Part shown: in pieces, positions 25,720 through 34,730 of the stretch
Position numbering within the stretch: the stretch's first letter is position 1
Layout: each line of letters starts with the position of its first letter
Assembly (NCBI RefSeq): GCF_029894335.1
Contig: NZ_JARXZC010000010.1
Coordinates: 62,001 to 126,000, forward strand
Length of the DNA: 64,000 nt
From: Kitasatospora sp. MAP5-34
Lineage (GTDB): Bacteria; Actinomycetota; Actinomycetes; Streptomycetales; Streptomycetaceae
Direction: 5' to 3'
Program-made: the position numbers and the translations under genes
Notes under the pieces: generated by a model
The model's input: only the letters and a program-made list of their open reading frames with translations
Databases searched by the model: none
What the model was told of the DNA's origin: nothing

Positions 25720-27438
25720 TTACTTGTGTGTCCCGGCCCGGCGGCGGGTCGCGACGAGGACCAGGCCCGCGCCGATCGCGACCGCCGCCGAACCGGCGAC
25801 GATCATCGTCCCGGTGCCGGAGTTGCCGGTGGAGGCGAGGCGGCCGTCGGTGTTGGTCATGGAGACGGCTGCGGGCGGGAAGCTCCCGGCGACGACCACG
25901 GCGGGGTCGGTGCCCGTGGAGGTCGGAGTGGGCCGGCCGGTCGGGGCCGACGTCGGACGCGTGCTCGGCGTCGACGTGGGGGGCGTCGAGCCGCCGCCGA
26001 GGCGGACGAGGGTCGCCGAGGCCACGTCATTGGCGGGGTTGTGGTCCCACGGCATGATCGCGGACGTGGAGCTGTTGTCGACCTCGCTCGCGTAGTTCTG
26101 CAGGGTGACCGGGACGGTCACCCGGTCGACGCCGGTCGCCAGTTTCAGGTGCAGGCTGTAGGTCTGCTGGTAGCCGACCGGCATCCAGGCCGGCGAACCA
26201 CAGAAGTACCGGGTTGCCGGGGAGACGGTCCGGTTGTGCCAGGAGGTGGTGGACCCGCAGACGTTGCCGGGGAGGTCGCTCACCGTGACACCCTGCGGCA
26301 GCACCACGTGGACCCGTGGCGACAGGTCGCCGGCGGAGGGGTCGTTGTAGGACGCTGGGCCGGAGTTCCGGATGCCGATCGTGAGAGTGCCCTCGTCGGC
26401 GCCGGGGCCGGGAGTCCACTGGGAGGTGGCCGAGAGGTCCGCCGTGAAGTCGGCGGTGACCTTCTGCCCGCTCGAGTAGTCGCTGCCCTGGCGGGGGGCC
26501 GCGAGCAGGGCCGGGTCGGTGGCCTTGGCCGCGCCGAGCGCCGGGGCGGTGCCGCGCACCAGGTGCTCGTTCTTGCGCCACCCGGGGACGGGGGAGTTGG
26601 CGTCGTTCTCGTCACCGAACAGCTGGAAGGTGGCGGCCTCGAAGGACGCGGTGGCCGCGACCCCGAGCTTGAGGGTGTCCAGCCGGAAGACCTCGCCCGG
26701 GCCTACGGCCGCGTCCACCGTGCAGACCGCGAGCGTGACCGGGGGCCGGGTGTTGTTGCTGTTCCCGGCCGACTGCTGGGCGGGCTTGTCGGCGAACTCG
26801 CAGTTGGACGGCCGCTGCCCGGCCGTCAGCCCGGCCGTCAGGTTCGCCGTGAGCACGACCTCCGACGTCGGCTGGTTGCCCAGGTTGGCGAATTCGACGA
26901 CCTCGTCCAGCGGGCTCCCCGGCTTCACCTTGGATTGCTCGGCGAGAGCCTTGAGCTTGAGGTCGGGCCCGCCGACGGCGACCTTGACGTCCGCGCTCGC
27001 CGTAGCGGCGTTCGAGCTCTTCACGGTGACGTGCAGTGTGCCGACGGCTCCGAGCCGGACGTTCTGCACCGCCCGGAGCGTGGGCTGACGGCTCAGGCCG
27101 ACGCCATTGAAGGCCACGTCGTCCTGGTCGCAGGTGAAGACCGGGCCGGCCGCCGCGCAGCCCGGAACGGCGAGCTGTGCGAGGCCCGCGAGACCGGTCG
27201 CGTCGTAGGTCACCTTGACGCCGTGCGCGGTGCCGTTGCCGACGCGGCCGAGCGAGAAGGAGTAGCCGAAGAACTCGTTGACGGCCCGTACGTCCGACGA
27301 GACGTGGACCGAGCCGGGACTCTGGAGGGTGAGCTTGAGGTCGTCGGCCTGTGCGGGGGCGGCAAGACCCGTCCCGACCGCTGCGACGAGGCATGCCGAG
27401 CTGACGCTGAGTGTGCGGCTGAAGCGTATGGATCCCAC
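25720..27438 (-). CDS. Sortase-anchored surface protein with LASTG sorting signal
   Basis: A 572-residue secreted protein. The signal peptide is residues 1-31 (SRTLSVSSACLVAAVGTGLA, cleavage after AQA). The body contains repeated beta-sandwich, DUF11-like modules with asparagine/glycine-rich turns (ANLGNQPTSEVVL, IRNSGPASYNDPS), a threonine/proline-rich wall-spanning linker at about 475-510, and the cell-wall sorting signal LASTG at 534-538, followed by a hydrophobic helix and the tail ATRRRAGTHK. LAxTG signals are cut by class E sortases in Streptomyces, so the protein should be linked to peptidoglycan. GTG 27438 has AAAGGA about 6 nt upstream. The ligand or adhesion role is unknown; no sortase gene is in the window. 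Confidence 0.88.
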   Translation of the reverse strand: MGSIRFSRTLSVSSACLVAAVGTGLAAPAQADDLKLTLQSPGSVHVSSDVRAVNEFFGYSFSLGRVGNGTAHGVKVTYDATGLAGLAQLAVPGCAAAGPVFTCDQDDVAFNGVGLSRQPTLRAVQNVRLGAVGTLHVTVKSSNAATASADVKVAVGGPDLKLKALAEQSKVKPGSPLDEVVEFANLGNQPTSEVVLTANLTAGLTAGQRPSNCEFADKPAQQSAGNSNNTRPPVTLAVCTVDAAVGPGEVFRLDTLKLGVAATASFEAATFQLFGDENDANSPVPGWRKNEHLVRGTAPALGAAKATDPALLAAPRQGSDYSSGQKVTADFTADLSATSQWTPGPGADEGTLTIGIRNSGPASYNDPSAGDLSPRVHVVLPQGVTVSDLPGNVCGSTTSWHNRTVSPATRYFCGSPAWMPVGYQQTYSLHLKLATGVDRVTVPVTLQNYASEVDNSSTSAIMPWDHNPANDVASATLVRLGGGSTPPTSTPSTRPTSAPTGRPTPTSTGTDPAVVVAGSFPPAAVSMTNTDGRLASTGNSGTGTMIVAGSAAVAIGAGLVLVATRRRAGTHK

Positions 27439-27646
27439 GGAAGTCCTTTGAAGATATTGGGTTTTCTTCAGGGACTCTAAGGCTCCGTCAGCTGTTGGGG
27501 CCTGGAATTGATCGGCTACAAATCGGGCAGTTCGGGGCGCGCTGCCCGGCCGGGCAGCGAAGCGTTACTGAAGTGTCATCAGGCCTGCTTCGGGGACGAT
27601 CGGGAAGTCGACATACCGACAGGAAATCCCGCCGGGACAGGCCGAT

Positions 27647-27669
27647 GGGGAGGCCGGGGCGGCCTCCCC
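27647..27669 (-). terminator. Terminator downstream of the 27681-28412 gene
   Basis: Perfect 9-bp arms GGGGAGGCC (27647-27655) and GGCCTCCCC (27661-27669) with a 5-nt loop, 11 bp past the stop codon. Confidence 0.7.
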
Positions 27670-27680
27670 TCGCCGGGAGG

Positions 27681-28412
27681 TCAGCCGGTGCCGGTGGCGA
27701 GCTCGACCCCCTCGGGGGCGGGCTGCGGCTTGGGGCGGCGGCCGAAGAGCTCGGCGGGGGTGGGCATGCGGTGCGGCTGGGGGTGCGGCTGGGGGTGGGA
27801 CTGCGGGCGGTTGGTGGGGGTCGGGGCCTTGGGGGTGGTGGTGCCGGCGGAGTTGCTCATCGGGATCCGTCCTCCAACTGGGGTAGGGGTGCTGCCGGGT
27901 GTGACCGAGGGGAAGGGTTCGGAGGCCGGGCTCGGCACGGCGGTGAGGTGGCGCTGCCCGGTGCTCAGGGCCAGCCGCTCGCGGACGTCCGCCTCGGCGA
28001 GCGCGTGGCAGCGTCCGGCCAGGCGGGAACGGCGGGAGCGCTCGCCGCTGCCGCAGGGCAGCCGGGCCAGCGTCCGGAGTGCGGCGAGGTCCTCGGGGGA
28101 GGGCAGGTAGCCGTCGGCGACGGCCTCTTCCAGGCGTTCCAGGTAGCCGGCGGCGCTGCCGGGCAGGGCCTCCCGGTAGCGGGCCAGGTCGGCGAGGAGG
28201 AAGGCGCGCAGCCGGCCGCCTTCGTGCACCGCCTCGTCGACGGCCTCGGCCAGGCGCAGCGACTCCTGGACGTCCTCGGTCCAGAGCTCGCCGGCGGGCG
28301 CGGGAAACGACGCGTGGACGGGGTGCAGGGCTTGGGCGAGGGCACGGCGCAGCACGCGGACTTCATCGGCGCTGAAGGCCATGCCGCCGCGCGATCCGTG
28401 TGGCGTAGGCAT
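27681..28412 (-). CDS. Conserved actinobacterial protein, helical, function unknown
   Basis: A 243-residue protein. Residues 10-165 form a leucine/alanine-rich helical domain beginning MAFSADEVRVLRRALAQAL, with CGSGERSRRSRLAGRCHALAEAD near its end. The C-terminal 75 residues are low complexity (threonine/proline, then QSHPQPHPQPH, then MPTPAELFGRR). ATG 28412 is chosen because TACTGT ends 6 nt upstream, giving a leaderless start; ATG 28382 at MAFSADE is the alternative. It lies next to the coaX end of the NAD/CoA operon but has its own promoter. No family function is recognised. Confidence 0.7.
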   Translation of the reverse strand: MPTPHGSRGGMAFSADEVRVLRRALAQALHPVHASFPAPAGELWTEDVQESLRLAEAVDEAVHEGGRLRAFLLADLARYREALPGSAAGYLERLEEAVADGYLPSPEDLAALRTLARLPCGSGERSRRSRLAGRCHALAEADVRERLALSTGQRHLTAVPSPASEPFPSVTPGSTPTPVGGRIPMSNSAGTTTPKAPTPTNRPQSHPQPHPQPHRMPTPAELFGRRPKPQPAPEGVELATGTG

Positions 28413-28418
28413 GGCTCG

Positions 28419-28424
28419 ACAGTA
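28419..28424 (-). promoter_or_regulatory. -10 element of a leaderless transcript
   Basis: TACTGT on the minus strand ends 6 nt before ATG 28412. Confidence 0.45.
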
Positions 28425-28528
28425 CGTGGGGTACGTCCGATTTATGACGATTGGCGGCGCGTTTGTACCGATTGGCCGATCGTGCGTTGATCCGATCGGA
28501 TCGGAACCTTCGCACTCGGGAACCCACC

Positions 28529-28614
28529 GGGGCGCGGGGAGCTGTGGGAGCAGGGCTCTACGGAGGTGCACGGTTGCGCGCGCACGCAGTTGATTGAACA
28601 GAGCCCCGCGCCCC
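28529..28614. repeat. Interspersed repeat copy A (GGGGCGCGGGG family)
   Basis: The inverted arms GGGGCGCGGGG (from 28529) and CCCCGCGCCCC (to 28614) flank about 60 nt, just past the coaX stop. It can fold as a long hairpin and may serve as the operon terminator. Confidence 0.6.
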
Positions 28615-28633
28615 TGATTGGGCCGGCCCGATC

Positions 28634-29425
28634 TCAGGGGGTCGGCTTGTTGCGTTCGTAGACGAGGCGGAGGCCGATCAGGGTGAGCCAGGGCTCGTGG
28701 ACGTCGATGACGGCGGCCTCGCCGAGGACGAGGGGGGCCAGGCCGCCGGTGGCGATCACCTGGACGTCGTCGGGGTCCTTGGAGAGTTCCTTGGCCATCC
28801 GGGTGACCAGGCCGTCGACCTGGCCGGCGAAGCCGTAGAGGATGCCGGACTGCATGCCCTCGACGGTGTTCTTGCCGATCACGTTGCGCGGGCGGGCCAG
28901 TTCGATCTTGCGGAGCTGGGCGCCCCGGACGCCGAGGGCCTCGACCGAGATCTCGATGCCGGGGGCGATCGCGCCGCCGACGTAGTCGCCGCGCTCGTTG
29001 ATCGCGTCGAAGGTGGTTGCGGTGCCGAAGTCGACCACGATGCACGGGCCGCCGTAGAGGTGGTTGGCCGCCAGCGCGTTGACGATCCGATCGGCGCCGA
29101 CCTCCTTGGGGTTGTCCATCAGGACGTGCACCCCGGTCTTCACCCCCGGCTCCACGATCACCGCAGGGACGTCGCCGTAGTAACGACGCGTCACCTCGCG
29201 GAGCTCGTGGAGCACGGCGGGTACGGAGGAGCAGATCGCCAGCCCCGCGACCTGGTCCTCGGCGGAGACGATGGGGTGAGAGCCCATCAGCCCCTGCATC
29301 AGCACCGCCAGTTCGTCGGCCGTGCGGCGCGGATCGGTGGAGATCCGCCAGTGCTCGACGATCTCCTCGCCGTCGAACAGGCCGAGCGTGGTCTGGGTGT
29401 TGCCGACGTCGATGGTGAGGAGCAT
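28634..29425 (-). CDS. coaX: Type III pantothenate kinase CoaX
   Basis: A 263-residue kinase that phosphorylates pantothenate, the first step from vitamin B5 to coenzyme A. The phosphate motif TIDVGNTQTTLGLF opens the ASKHA fold. The pantothenate-binding GVHVLMDNPKEVGADR and the DFGTATTFDAIN motif near residue 130 are intact. ATG 29425 begins 27 bp after the nadC stop on the same transcript, so it is the last gene of the panC-coaX operon. Type III kinases are not feedback-inhibited by CoA, so flux control must be elsewhere. Confidence 0.96.
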   Translation of the reverse strand: MLLTIDVGNTQTTLGLFDGEEIVEHWRISTDPRRTADELAVLMQGLMGSHPIVSAEDQVAGLAICSSVPAVLHELREVTRRYYGDVPAVIVEPGVKTGVHVLMDNPKEVGADRIVNALAANHLYGGPCIVVDFGTATTFDAINERGDYVGGAIAPGIEISVEALGVRGAQLRKIELARPRNVIGKNTVEGMQSGILYGFAGQVDGLVTRMAKELSKDPDDVQVIATGGLAPLVLGEAAVIDVHEPWLTLIGLRLVYERNKPTP

Positions 29426-29451
29426 GGGCTGCTTTCTGCAGAGGTTGGGGA

Positions 29452-30420
29452 TCAGGCGCGCAGGTCCAGGCCGATGTCCAGGATCGGCGAGGAGTGCGTC
29501 AGAGCCCCGACGGCGAGGTAGTCGACACCAGTCTCGGCGACCTCGCGGGCGGTGGCCAGGGTCAGACCGCCGGAAGCTTCCAGCTTGGCCCTGCCCGCCA
29601 CCAGCTCGACGGCCTCCTTCAGCTGGGCGACCGTGAAGTTGTCGAGCAGGATCAGGTCCGCACCGGCCTCCAGGACGGGCGCGATCTGCTCGACGGTGTC
29701 GACCTCGACCTCGACCGGCAGCTCCGGGTACGCGGCCCGGACGGCGCGGAACGCCTCCGCGACGCCGCCCGCCGCGATCACGTGGTTGTCCTTCACCAGC
29801 GCCGCGTCCGAGAGCGACATCCGGTGGTTGGCGCCGCCGCCCGCGCGGACCGCGAACTTCTCCAGGGCGCGCAGGCCCGGCGTGGTCTTGCGGGTGTCGC
29901 GGACCACCGCGCCGGTACCCTCCAGGGCGTCCGCCCAGGCGCGGGTGGCGGTGGCGATGCCGGAGAGGCGGCAGAGCAGGTTGAGCGCGCTGCGCTCGGC
30001 GGTCAGCAGGTCGCGGGTGCGGCTGCGGACCGAGAGCAGGACCTGGCCGGCCTCGACCCGGTCGCCGTCCTCGACGTGCCGCTCGACCTCGAACTCCTCC
30101 TCGCAGACCAGCGAGACCACGGCCTCGGCGATCCGCAGACCGGCCACCACGCCCGCCTCGCGGGCGGTGAAGTCGGCGGTGGCGACGGCGTCGGCCGGCA
30201 CGGTGGCGACCGAGGTGACGTCCTCGCCGCCGGCCAGGTCCTCGGCCAGCGCCAGGGTGGCGATGTCCTCGACCTCGACCGGGTCGAGCCCGGCCTCCTC
30301 CAGCATCTCGGCCAGCGCCGGGTCGAGCCCGGTCTCGTACGCCTCGGCGTCCCCGCAGGCGCAGCCGTCGCCGCAGCCCTGGTCGGCCATCGGGAGGTCC
30401 TCGTGCGCGTGGGTGCTCAT
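29452..30420 (-). CDS. nadC: Nicotinate-nucleotide pyrophosphorylase (quinolinate phosphoribosyltransferase)
   Basis: A 322-residue enzyme that converts quinolinate and PRPP to nicotinate mononucleotide. Family marks are EDLAGGEDVTS, the RTRDLLTAERSALNLLCRLSG block, the catalytic DTRKTTPGLRALEK near residue 180, KDNH near 214 and the substrate-binding EVEVD and LLDNF strands. The N terminus carries a Cys-rich insertion (C16, C20, C22 in GCGDGCACGD) not needed for catalysis. ATG 30420 has GAGGAG about 9 nt upstream, and it starts 4 nt past the nadB stop. Confidence 0.95.
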   Translation of the reverse strand: MSTHAHEDLPMADQGCGDGCACGDAEAYETGLDPALAEMLEEAGLDPVEVEDIATLALAEDLAGGEDVTSVATVPADAVATADFTAREAGVVAGLRIAEAVVSLVCEEEFEVERHVEDGDRVEAGQVLLSVRSRTRDLLTAERSALNLLCRLSGIATATRAWADALEGTGAVVRDTRKTTPGLRALEKFAVRAGGGANHRMSLSDAALVKDNHVIAAGGVAEAFRAVRAAYPELPVEVEVDTVEQIAPVLEAGADLILLDNFTVAQLKEAVELVAGRAKLEASGGLTLATAREVAETGVDYLAVGALTHSSPILDIGLDLRA

Positions 30421-30424
30421 GGTT

Positions 30425-32101
30425 TTACTGCTCCTCAGGGGTACTGACGGGGGTGCCGGTGGCGACGGCGAGGGTGGTGATCAGGTGGCGCTGCCAGTGT
30501 GCGTCGTCCCGCTCGGGGAAGTCCTCGCGCCAGTGGCAGCCCCGGGTCTCCTGCCGCTGGGCGGCGGCGGTGACCAGGGCGGTGGCGACCAGGTGGAGGT
30601 TGGCGGCCTCCCAGGTCTCGACCCGGGGGTCGGCGGGCTTCTCCTCGGCGGCGTGGGTGTGCGCCTCCTCGGCGAGCCCGGCCAGCCCGGCGGCGGTGGC
30701 GGCCATGCTGTCGGCGGAGCGCAGCACGCCCGCGCCCTTCGACATCAGCCGCTGGATCTCGGCCCGGGCCTCGGGCGCGGGCAGCGGCACGCTGCGGGCC
30801 GCGCGGGCTCCCGCGACGTCCACCGAGCGCTCCGGGAGGTCACCCGAGAGGTGCCGGTCGGTCAGGTCCGCCGCGATCTGCTCGGCGAAGACCAGGCCCT
30901 CCAGCAGCGAGTTGGAGGCGAGCCGGTTGGCGCCGTGCACGCCGGTGCAGGCGACCTCGCCGCAGGCGTACAGGCCCGGGACGGTGGTGCGGCCGCGCAG
31001 GTCGGTACGGACGCCGCCGGAGGCGTAGTGCGCGGCGGGGGCGACGGGGATCAGCTCGGTGACCGGGTCGATGCCGTGCGCGCGGCAGGAGGCCAGGATG
31101 GTGGGGAAGCGCTCGGCCCACATCTCGGCACCGAAGTGCCGCCCGTCCAGGTACATGTGCTCGGTGCCCTTGAGCTGCATCCGCCGGTTGATCGCCTTGG
31201 CGACGATGTCGCGCGGCGCCAGCTCGGCGAGTTCGTGCTGCCCGAGCATGAAGCGGGTCTCGTCGGCGTCCACCAGGTAGGCGCCCTCGCCCCGGACCGC
31301 CTCGGAGACCAGCGGCTGCTGGCCCTCGGCGTCCGGGCCGAGCCAGAGCACGGTGGGGTGGAACTGGACGAACTCCAGGTCGGTGACCTCGGCCCCGGCG
31401 CGCAGCGCGAGCGCGACGCCGTCGCCGGTGGAGACCGCCGGGTTGGTGGTCGCGGAGAAGACCTGGCCCATGCCGCCGGTGGCCAGCACCACGGCCCGGG
31501 CCCGGATCGCGCCGACTCCGTCACGTTGACCCTCGCCCATCACGTGCAGGGTGAGCCCGGCGGCGTGACCGTCGGCGTCGGTGAGCAGGTCGAGCACGAG
31601 CGCGTGCTCGATCAGTTCGAGGCCCGGGTCGTCACGGACGGCCGAGACCAGGGCGCGGGATATCTCCGCGCCGGTGGCGTCGCCGCCCGCGTGCACGATC
31701 CGGCGGCGGTGGTGGCCGCCCTCGCGGGTCAGCAGGACCTCGCCGTCGGCGTCCTTGTCGAAGGCCGCGCCGGTGGCGATCAGATGCCGGACGGCGTCCG
31801 GACCCTCGGTGACCAGGATCCGGACGGCCTCCTCGTCGCAGAGCCCGGCGCCCGCGACCAGGGTGTCGTCCAGGTGCTGGGCGGGGGTGTCCCCGTCGCC
31901 CAGGGCGGCGGCGATGCCGCCCTGGGCCCAGCGGGTGGAGCCGTCGTCCAGCATCGCCTTGGTGACCACCATGGCCCGCAGGCCGGCCTTGCGGACGTTG
32001 AGCGCGACGGTGAGCCCGGCGACGCCGGAGCCGACCACGACGACGTCCGTGGTCGTGGTCCAGCCAGGGGCCGGGGCGGTCAGGCGATGTGAGACGGACA
32101 T
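30425..32101 (-). CDS. nadB: L-aspartate oxidase
   Basis: A 558-residue FAD enzyme that oxidises aspartate to iminoaspartate, the first step of NAD synthesis. It has the dinucleotide loop VVVVGSGVAGLTVAL near residue 21, the STRWAQGGIAAALG signature of the succinate dehydrogenase/NadB flavoprotein family, HTAG-type HAGGDATGAEI, RGEGAYLVD, and an EVACTGVHGANRLASNSLLEGLVF block near residue 350. ATG 32101 has GGAG 14 nt upstream, and the start is set by the flavin loop. It starts 20 bp after the panD stop. NadA is not in the window. Confidence 0.95.
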   Translation of the reverse strand: MSVSHRLTAPAPGWTTTTDVVVVGSGVAGLTVALNVRKAGLRAMVVTKAMLDDGSTRWAQGGIAAALGDGDTPAQHLDDTLVAGAGLCDEEAVRILVTEGPDAVRHLIATGAAFDKDADGEVLLTREGGHHRRRIVHAGGDATGAEISRALVSAVRDDPGLELIEHALVLDLLTDADGHAAGLTLHVMGEGQRDGVGAIRARAVVLATGGMGQVFSATTNPAVSTGDGVALALRAGAEVTDLEFVQFHPTVLWLGPDAEGQQPLVSEAVRGEGAYLVDADETRFMLGQHELAELAPRDIVAKAINRRMQLKGTEHMYLDGRHFGAEMWAERFPTILASCRAHGIDPVTELIPVAPAAHYASGGVRTDLRGRTTVPGLYACGEVACTGVHGANRLASNSLLEGLVFAEQIAADLTDRHLSGDLPERSVDVAGARAARSVPLPAPEARAEIQRLMSKGAGVLRSADSMAATAAGLAGLAEEAHTHAAEEKPADPRVETWEAANLHLVATALVTAAAQRQETRGCHWREDFPERDDAHWQRHLITTLAVATGTPVSTPEEQ

Positions 32102-32120
32102 GGCTTTTTCAGTGGCTCCT

Positions 32121-32573
32121 TCAGCGCGCGGCGGTGGTCGGTGCCGCGATGGTGCCGTCACCGTACGCCTGATCGCCCCGGACCAGCCCGCTGCCCTGCT
32201 GGGCCTCGGCGGCGTCCGAGCCGTAGCCGGTGATCCGGTTCCGCTCGTCGACGAACACGACCTTGGGGAGGTAGCCCTTGGCCTCGGCGGTCTCCATCTG
32301 CCCGTAGGCGATCAGGATCACCAGGTCACCCGGGTGGACCAGCCGGGCGGCGGCGCCGTTGATGCCGATCACGCCGGAGCCGCGCGGTCCGGCGATGGTG
32401 TACGTCTCCAGGCGGGCGCCGTTGTTGATGTCGACTATGTGGACCAGCTCGCCGGGGAGCAGGTCGGCGGCGTCGAGCAGGTCCTCGTCCACCGTCACCG
32501 AGCCGACGTAGTGCAGGTCGGCCTGGGTGACGGTGGCACGGTGGATCTTGGACTTGAGCATGGTGCGGAGCAT
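32121..32573 (-). CDS. panD: Aspartate 1-decarboxylase (proenzyme)
   Basis: A 150-residue pyruvoyl-dependent enzyme that makes beta-alanine from aspartate for pantothenate. The self-cleavage site is YVGS with the cut between G24 and S25, as in other PanD proteins, which confirms ATG 32573; K9, Y58-type GARLETYTI and [12 protein letters not shown] follow. The C terminus is about 20 residues longer than typical and of low complexity. GGAGG lies about 10 nt upstream of the start. It competes with nadB, the next gene, for aspartate. Confidence 0.95.
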   Translation of the reverse strand: MLRTMLKSKIHRATVTQADLHYVGSVTVDEDLLDAADLLPGELVHIVDINNGARLETYTIAGPRGSGVIGINGAAARLVHPGDLVILIAYGQMETAEAKGYLPKVVFVDERNRITGYGSDAAEAQQGSGLVRGDQAYGDGTIAAPTTAAR

Positions 32574-32649
32574 GGGGTCACGCCTCCAGATATGAGTGCA
32601 TGCCAGTACTTCGGCGGGCTTTTCTACTACTGCTCTACTGGCCGGTCCA

Positions 32650-33546
32650 CTACCGGACGATCATGTGGACGTTGTCGATCAGGCGGGTCGACCCCACCTT
32701 CGCGGCCACGGCCAGCACAGCCTCGCCCTGGAAGTCGTCGGGGGCTTCGACGAAGTCCTCCGGGTCGATCAGGGCGAGGTAGTCGAGGGTGATGCCGTCG
32801 GCGCCGTCGAGCACGGCCGAGGCCGCCTCGCGGACGGCCTTCGGGCCCTGGGCGGCGGCGTCGCGGCCGGCCAGCAGGGCCTTGGAGAGGACCAGCGCCT
32901 GGGTGCGCTCCTGCTCCGAGAGGAAGCGGTTACGGGAGGAGAGCGCGAGCCCGTCCTCCTCGCGGATGGTCGGGACGCCGATCACCTCGACGTCGAAGTC
33001 CAGGTCGGCCACCATCCGGCGGACGATCGCCAGCTGCTGGGCGTCCTTCTCGCCGAAGAAGGCGAAGTCCGGGTCGGTGATGTGCAGCAGCTTGGCGACC
33101 ACCATCAGCATGCCGTCGAAGTGCCCGGGGCGGGTGGCGCCCTCGAACCGCTCGCCCATCGGCCCGGCGGCGATCCGCACCTGCGGGGTGCCGTTCGGGT
33201 AGACCTCCTCGGGCAGCGGGGCGAACACCACGTCCGCGCCGTTCTCCTCGGCGAGGCGGACGTCGGCGGCCAGCGTGCGCGGGTAGCGGTCCAGGTCCTC
33301 GCCCTCGCCGAACTGCAGCGGGTTCACGAACACCGTCACGGCCACCCGGCCGTCGGCCCCGACCTGCTTGCGGGCGGCGCGGATCAGCGCGGCGTGACCC
33401 TCGTGCAGCGCGCCCATCGTCATCACGACGGCGTTGTCCACCGGCTGCTCGTCCGGCCAGAAGGCGGGCTCGAAGTCGGCGATGGTGTGGGTGAGGACCG
33501 CCTTGCGGACCTTCGGGGCCTTGCTGGGCTGCTTGCCGCGTGACAT
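32650..33546 (-). CDS. panC: Pantothenate synthetase
   Basis: A 298-residue ATP-dependent ligase that joins pantoate and beta-alanine. The HIGH-like motif is in [14 protein letters not shown], the pantoate-binding region in [18 protein letters not shown], the KMSKS-like motif in [14 protein letters not shown], and [17 protein letters not shown] lies between. The ATG overlaps the stop codon of the upstream DUF2520 gene (ATGA), so translation is coupled. An N-terminal extension of about 12 basic residues precedes the enzyme domain. Confidence 0.96.
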   Translation of the reverse strand: MSRGKQPSKAPKVRKAVLTHTIADFEPAFWPDEQPVDNAVVMTMGALHEGHAALIRAARKQVGADGRVAVTVFVNPLQFGEGEDLDRYPRTLAADVRLAEENGADVVFAPLPEEVYPNGTPQVRIAAGPMGERFEGATRPGHFDGMLMVVAKLLHITDPDFAFFGEKDAQQLAIVRRMVADLDFDVEVIGVPTIREEDGLALSSRNRFLSEQERTQALVLSKALLAGRDAAAQGPKAVREAASAVLDGADGITLDYLALIDPEDFVEAPDDFQGEAVLAVAAKVGSTRLIDNVHMIVR

Positions 33547-34505
33547 CAGTTGATCTCCTCGTTGAGTACGTCCAGCAGCGCCGCCGCCGACTCTTCCGGT
33601 AGCGATCCGATCCGGACCGCGCGCTGCGCGGTGGCCCGGGCCATCGCGCGGTAGGCCTGCCCGATGTCCGGGGACACCGTACTGAGCTGCTCGAGGTGCC
33701 GGTGCACCGTCCCCGTGTCACCCCGGGCGACCGGGCCGGTGAGGGCGGCGTCGCCGGAGCGCAGGCTGTTGTCCAGGGCGGCGCCGAGCAGCGGGCCGAG
33801 CAGCCGTCCGGGCTCGGCGACACCCGCCGTGCGGAGCAGCTCCAGCGCCTGCGCGACCAGGGTGACCAGGTGGTTCGCCCCGTGCGCCAGCGCCGTGTGG
33901 TAGAGCGGGCGGACCTCCTCGGGCACCCACTCCGGCTCACCGCCCATCTCGACCACCAGCGCCTCGGCGACCGGCCGCAGCTCGTCCGGTGCCGTCACGC
34001 CGAACGGGCAGCCGGCCAGTCGGGCCAGGTCGACGGAGGTGCCGGTGAAGGTCATCGCGGGGTGCAGTGCGAGCGGCAGCGCGCCCAGGCGCGTCGCGGG
34101 CTCCAGCACGGCGACGCCCTGCGCGCCCGAGGTGTGTACGAGTATCTGCCCCGGACGGACGGCCCCGGTCGCGGCCAGCCCGGCGACCAGCTCGGCGAGC
34201 GCGTCGTCGGGGACGGTCAGCAGCACCAGGTCGGCGGCGGCCAGCACCTGCGGCGGGCTGACCAGGCGGACACCCGGGAGCAGCGCCTCGGCGCGCCGCC
34301 GCGAGGTGCTGGAGACCCCGGAGGCCGCCACCACCCGGTGGCCCGCCAGCTGCAGCGCGGCGCCCAGCGCGGGGCCCACCCGCCCGGTGCCGACGACGCC
34401 GACGGCCAGCCGGGCCGGCCGGTTGCCGGGGTCGGACAGGTCGCCGAAATCCGGTGCGCCGAAGTCCGCGTGGTCGGAGAAGTCTGCGTGGTCGGACGTG
34501 CTCAC
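33546..34505 (-). CDS. Rossmann-like / DUF2520 protein, possible ketopantoate reductase
   Basis: A 319-residue NAD(P)-binding protein. VGVVGTGRVGPALGAALQLAGH near residue 34 is a dinucleotide fold, and ALPLALHPAMTFTGT and YHTALAHGANHLVTLVAQALELL belong to the DUF2520 C-terminal helical domain. The fold is that of 6-phosphogluconate and ketopantoate reductases. Because it overlaps panC by the ATGA junction and heads an operon with panC and panD, a role in making pantoate is plausible but unproven. The N terminus repeats SDHADF twice. GTG 34505 has AAGGACGAG about 6 nt upstream. Confidence 0.85.
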   Translation of the reverse strand: MSTSDHADFSDHADFGAPDFGDLSDPGNRPARLAVGVVGTGRVGPALGAALQLAGHRVVAASGVSSTSRRRAEALLPGVRLVSPPQVLAAADLVLLTVPDDALAELVAGLAATGAVRPGQILVHTSGAQGVAVLEPATRLGALPLALHPAMTFTGTSVDLARLAGCPFGVTAPDELRPVAEALVVEMGGEPEWVPEEVRPLYHTALAHGANHLVTLVAQALELLRTAGVAEPGRLLGPLLGAALDNSLRSGDAALTGPVARGDTGTVHRHLEQLSTVSPDIGQAYRAMARATAQRAVRIGSLPEESAAALLDVLNEEIN

Positions 34506-34730
34506 GGCTCGGCTCTCGTCCTTCGCTATCCGTTCCGGTCCTCTGCGGGTACCAGACGTACCGGCCCATTCTACGGCCGACGTGACCCCCCTCCGGCTGT
34601 CTGCCGGGTCACTCGCCGGGCCGCCCGGATCATGATCTCTGCGAAAGCTTCACCGTCGGCGGGTCACTTCTCCACTTCCGGGCCGGTACGTTTCTGCAGT
34701 CCGGGGGGTCCGGCGTCCCCGAGGGAGACC

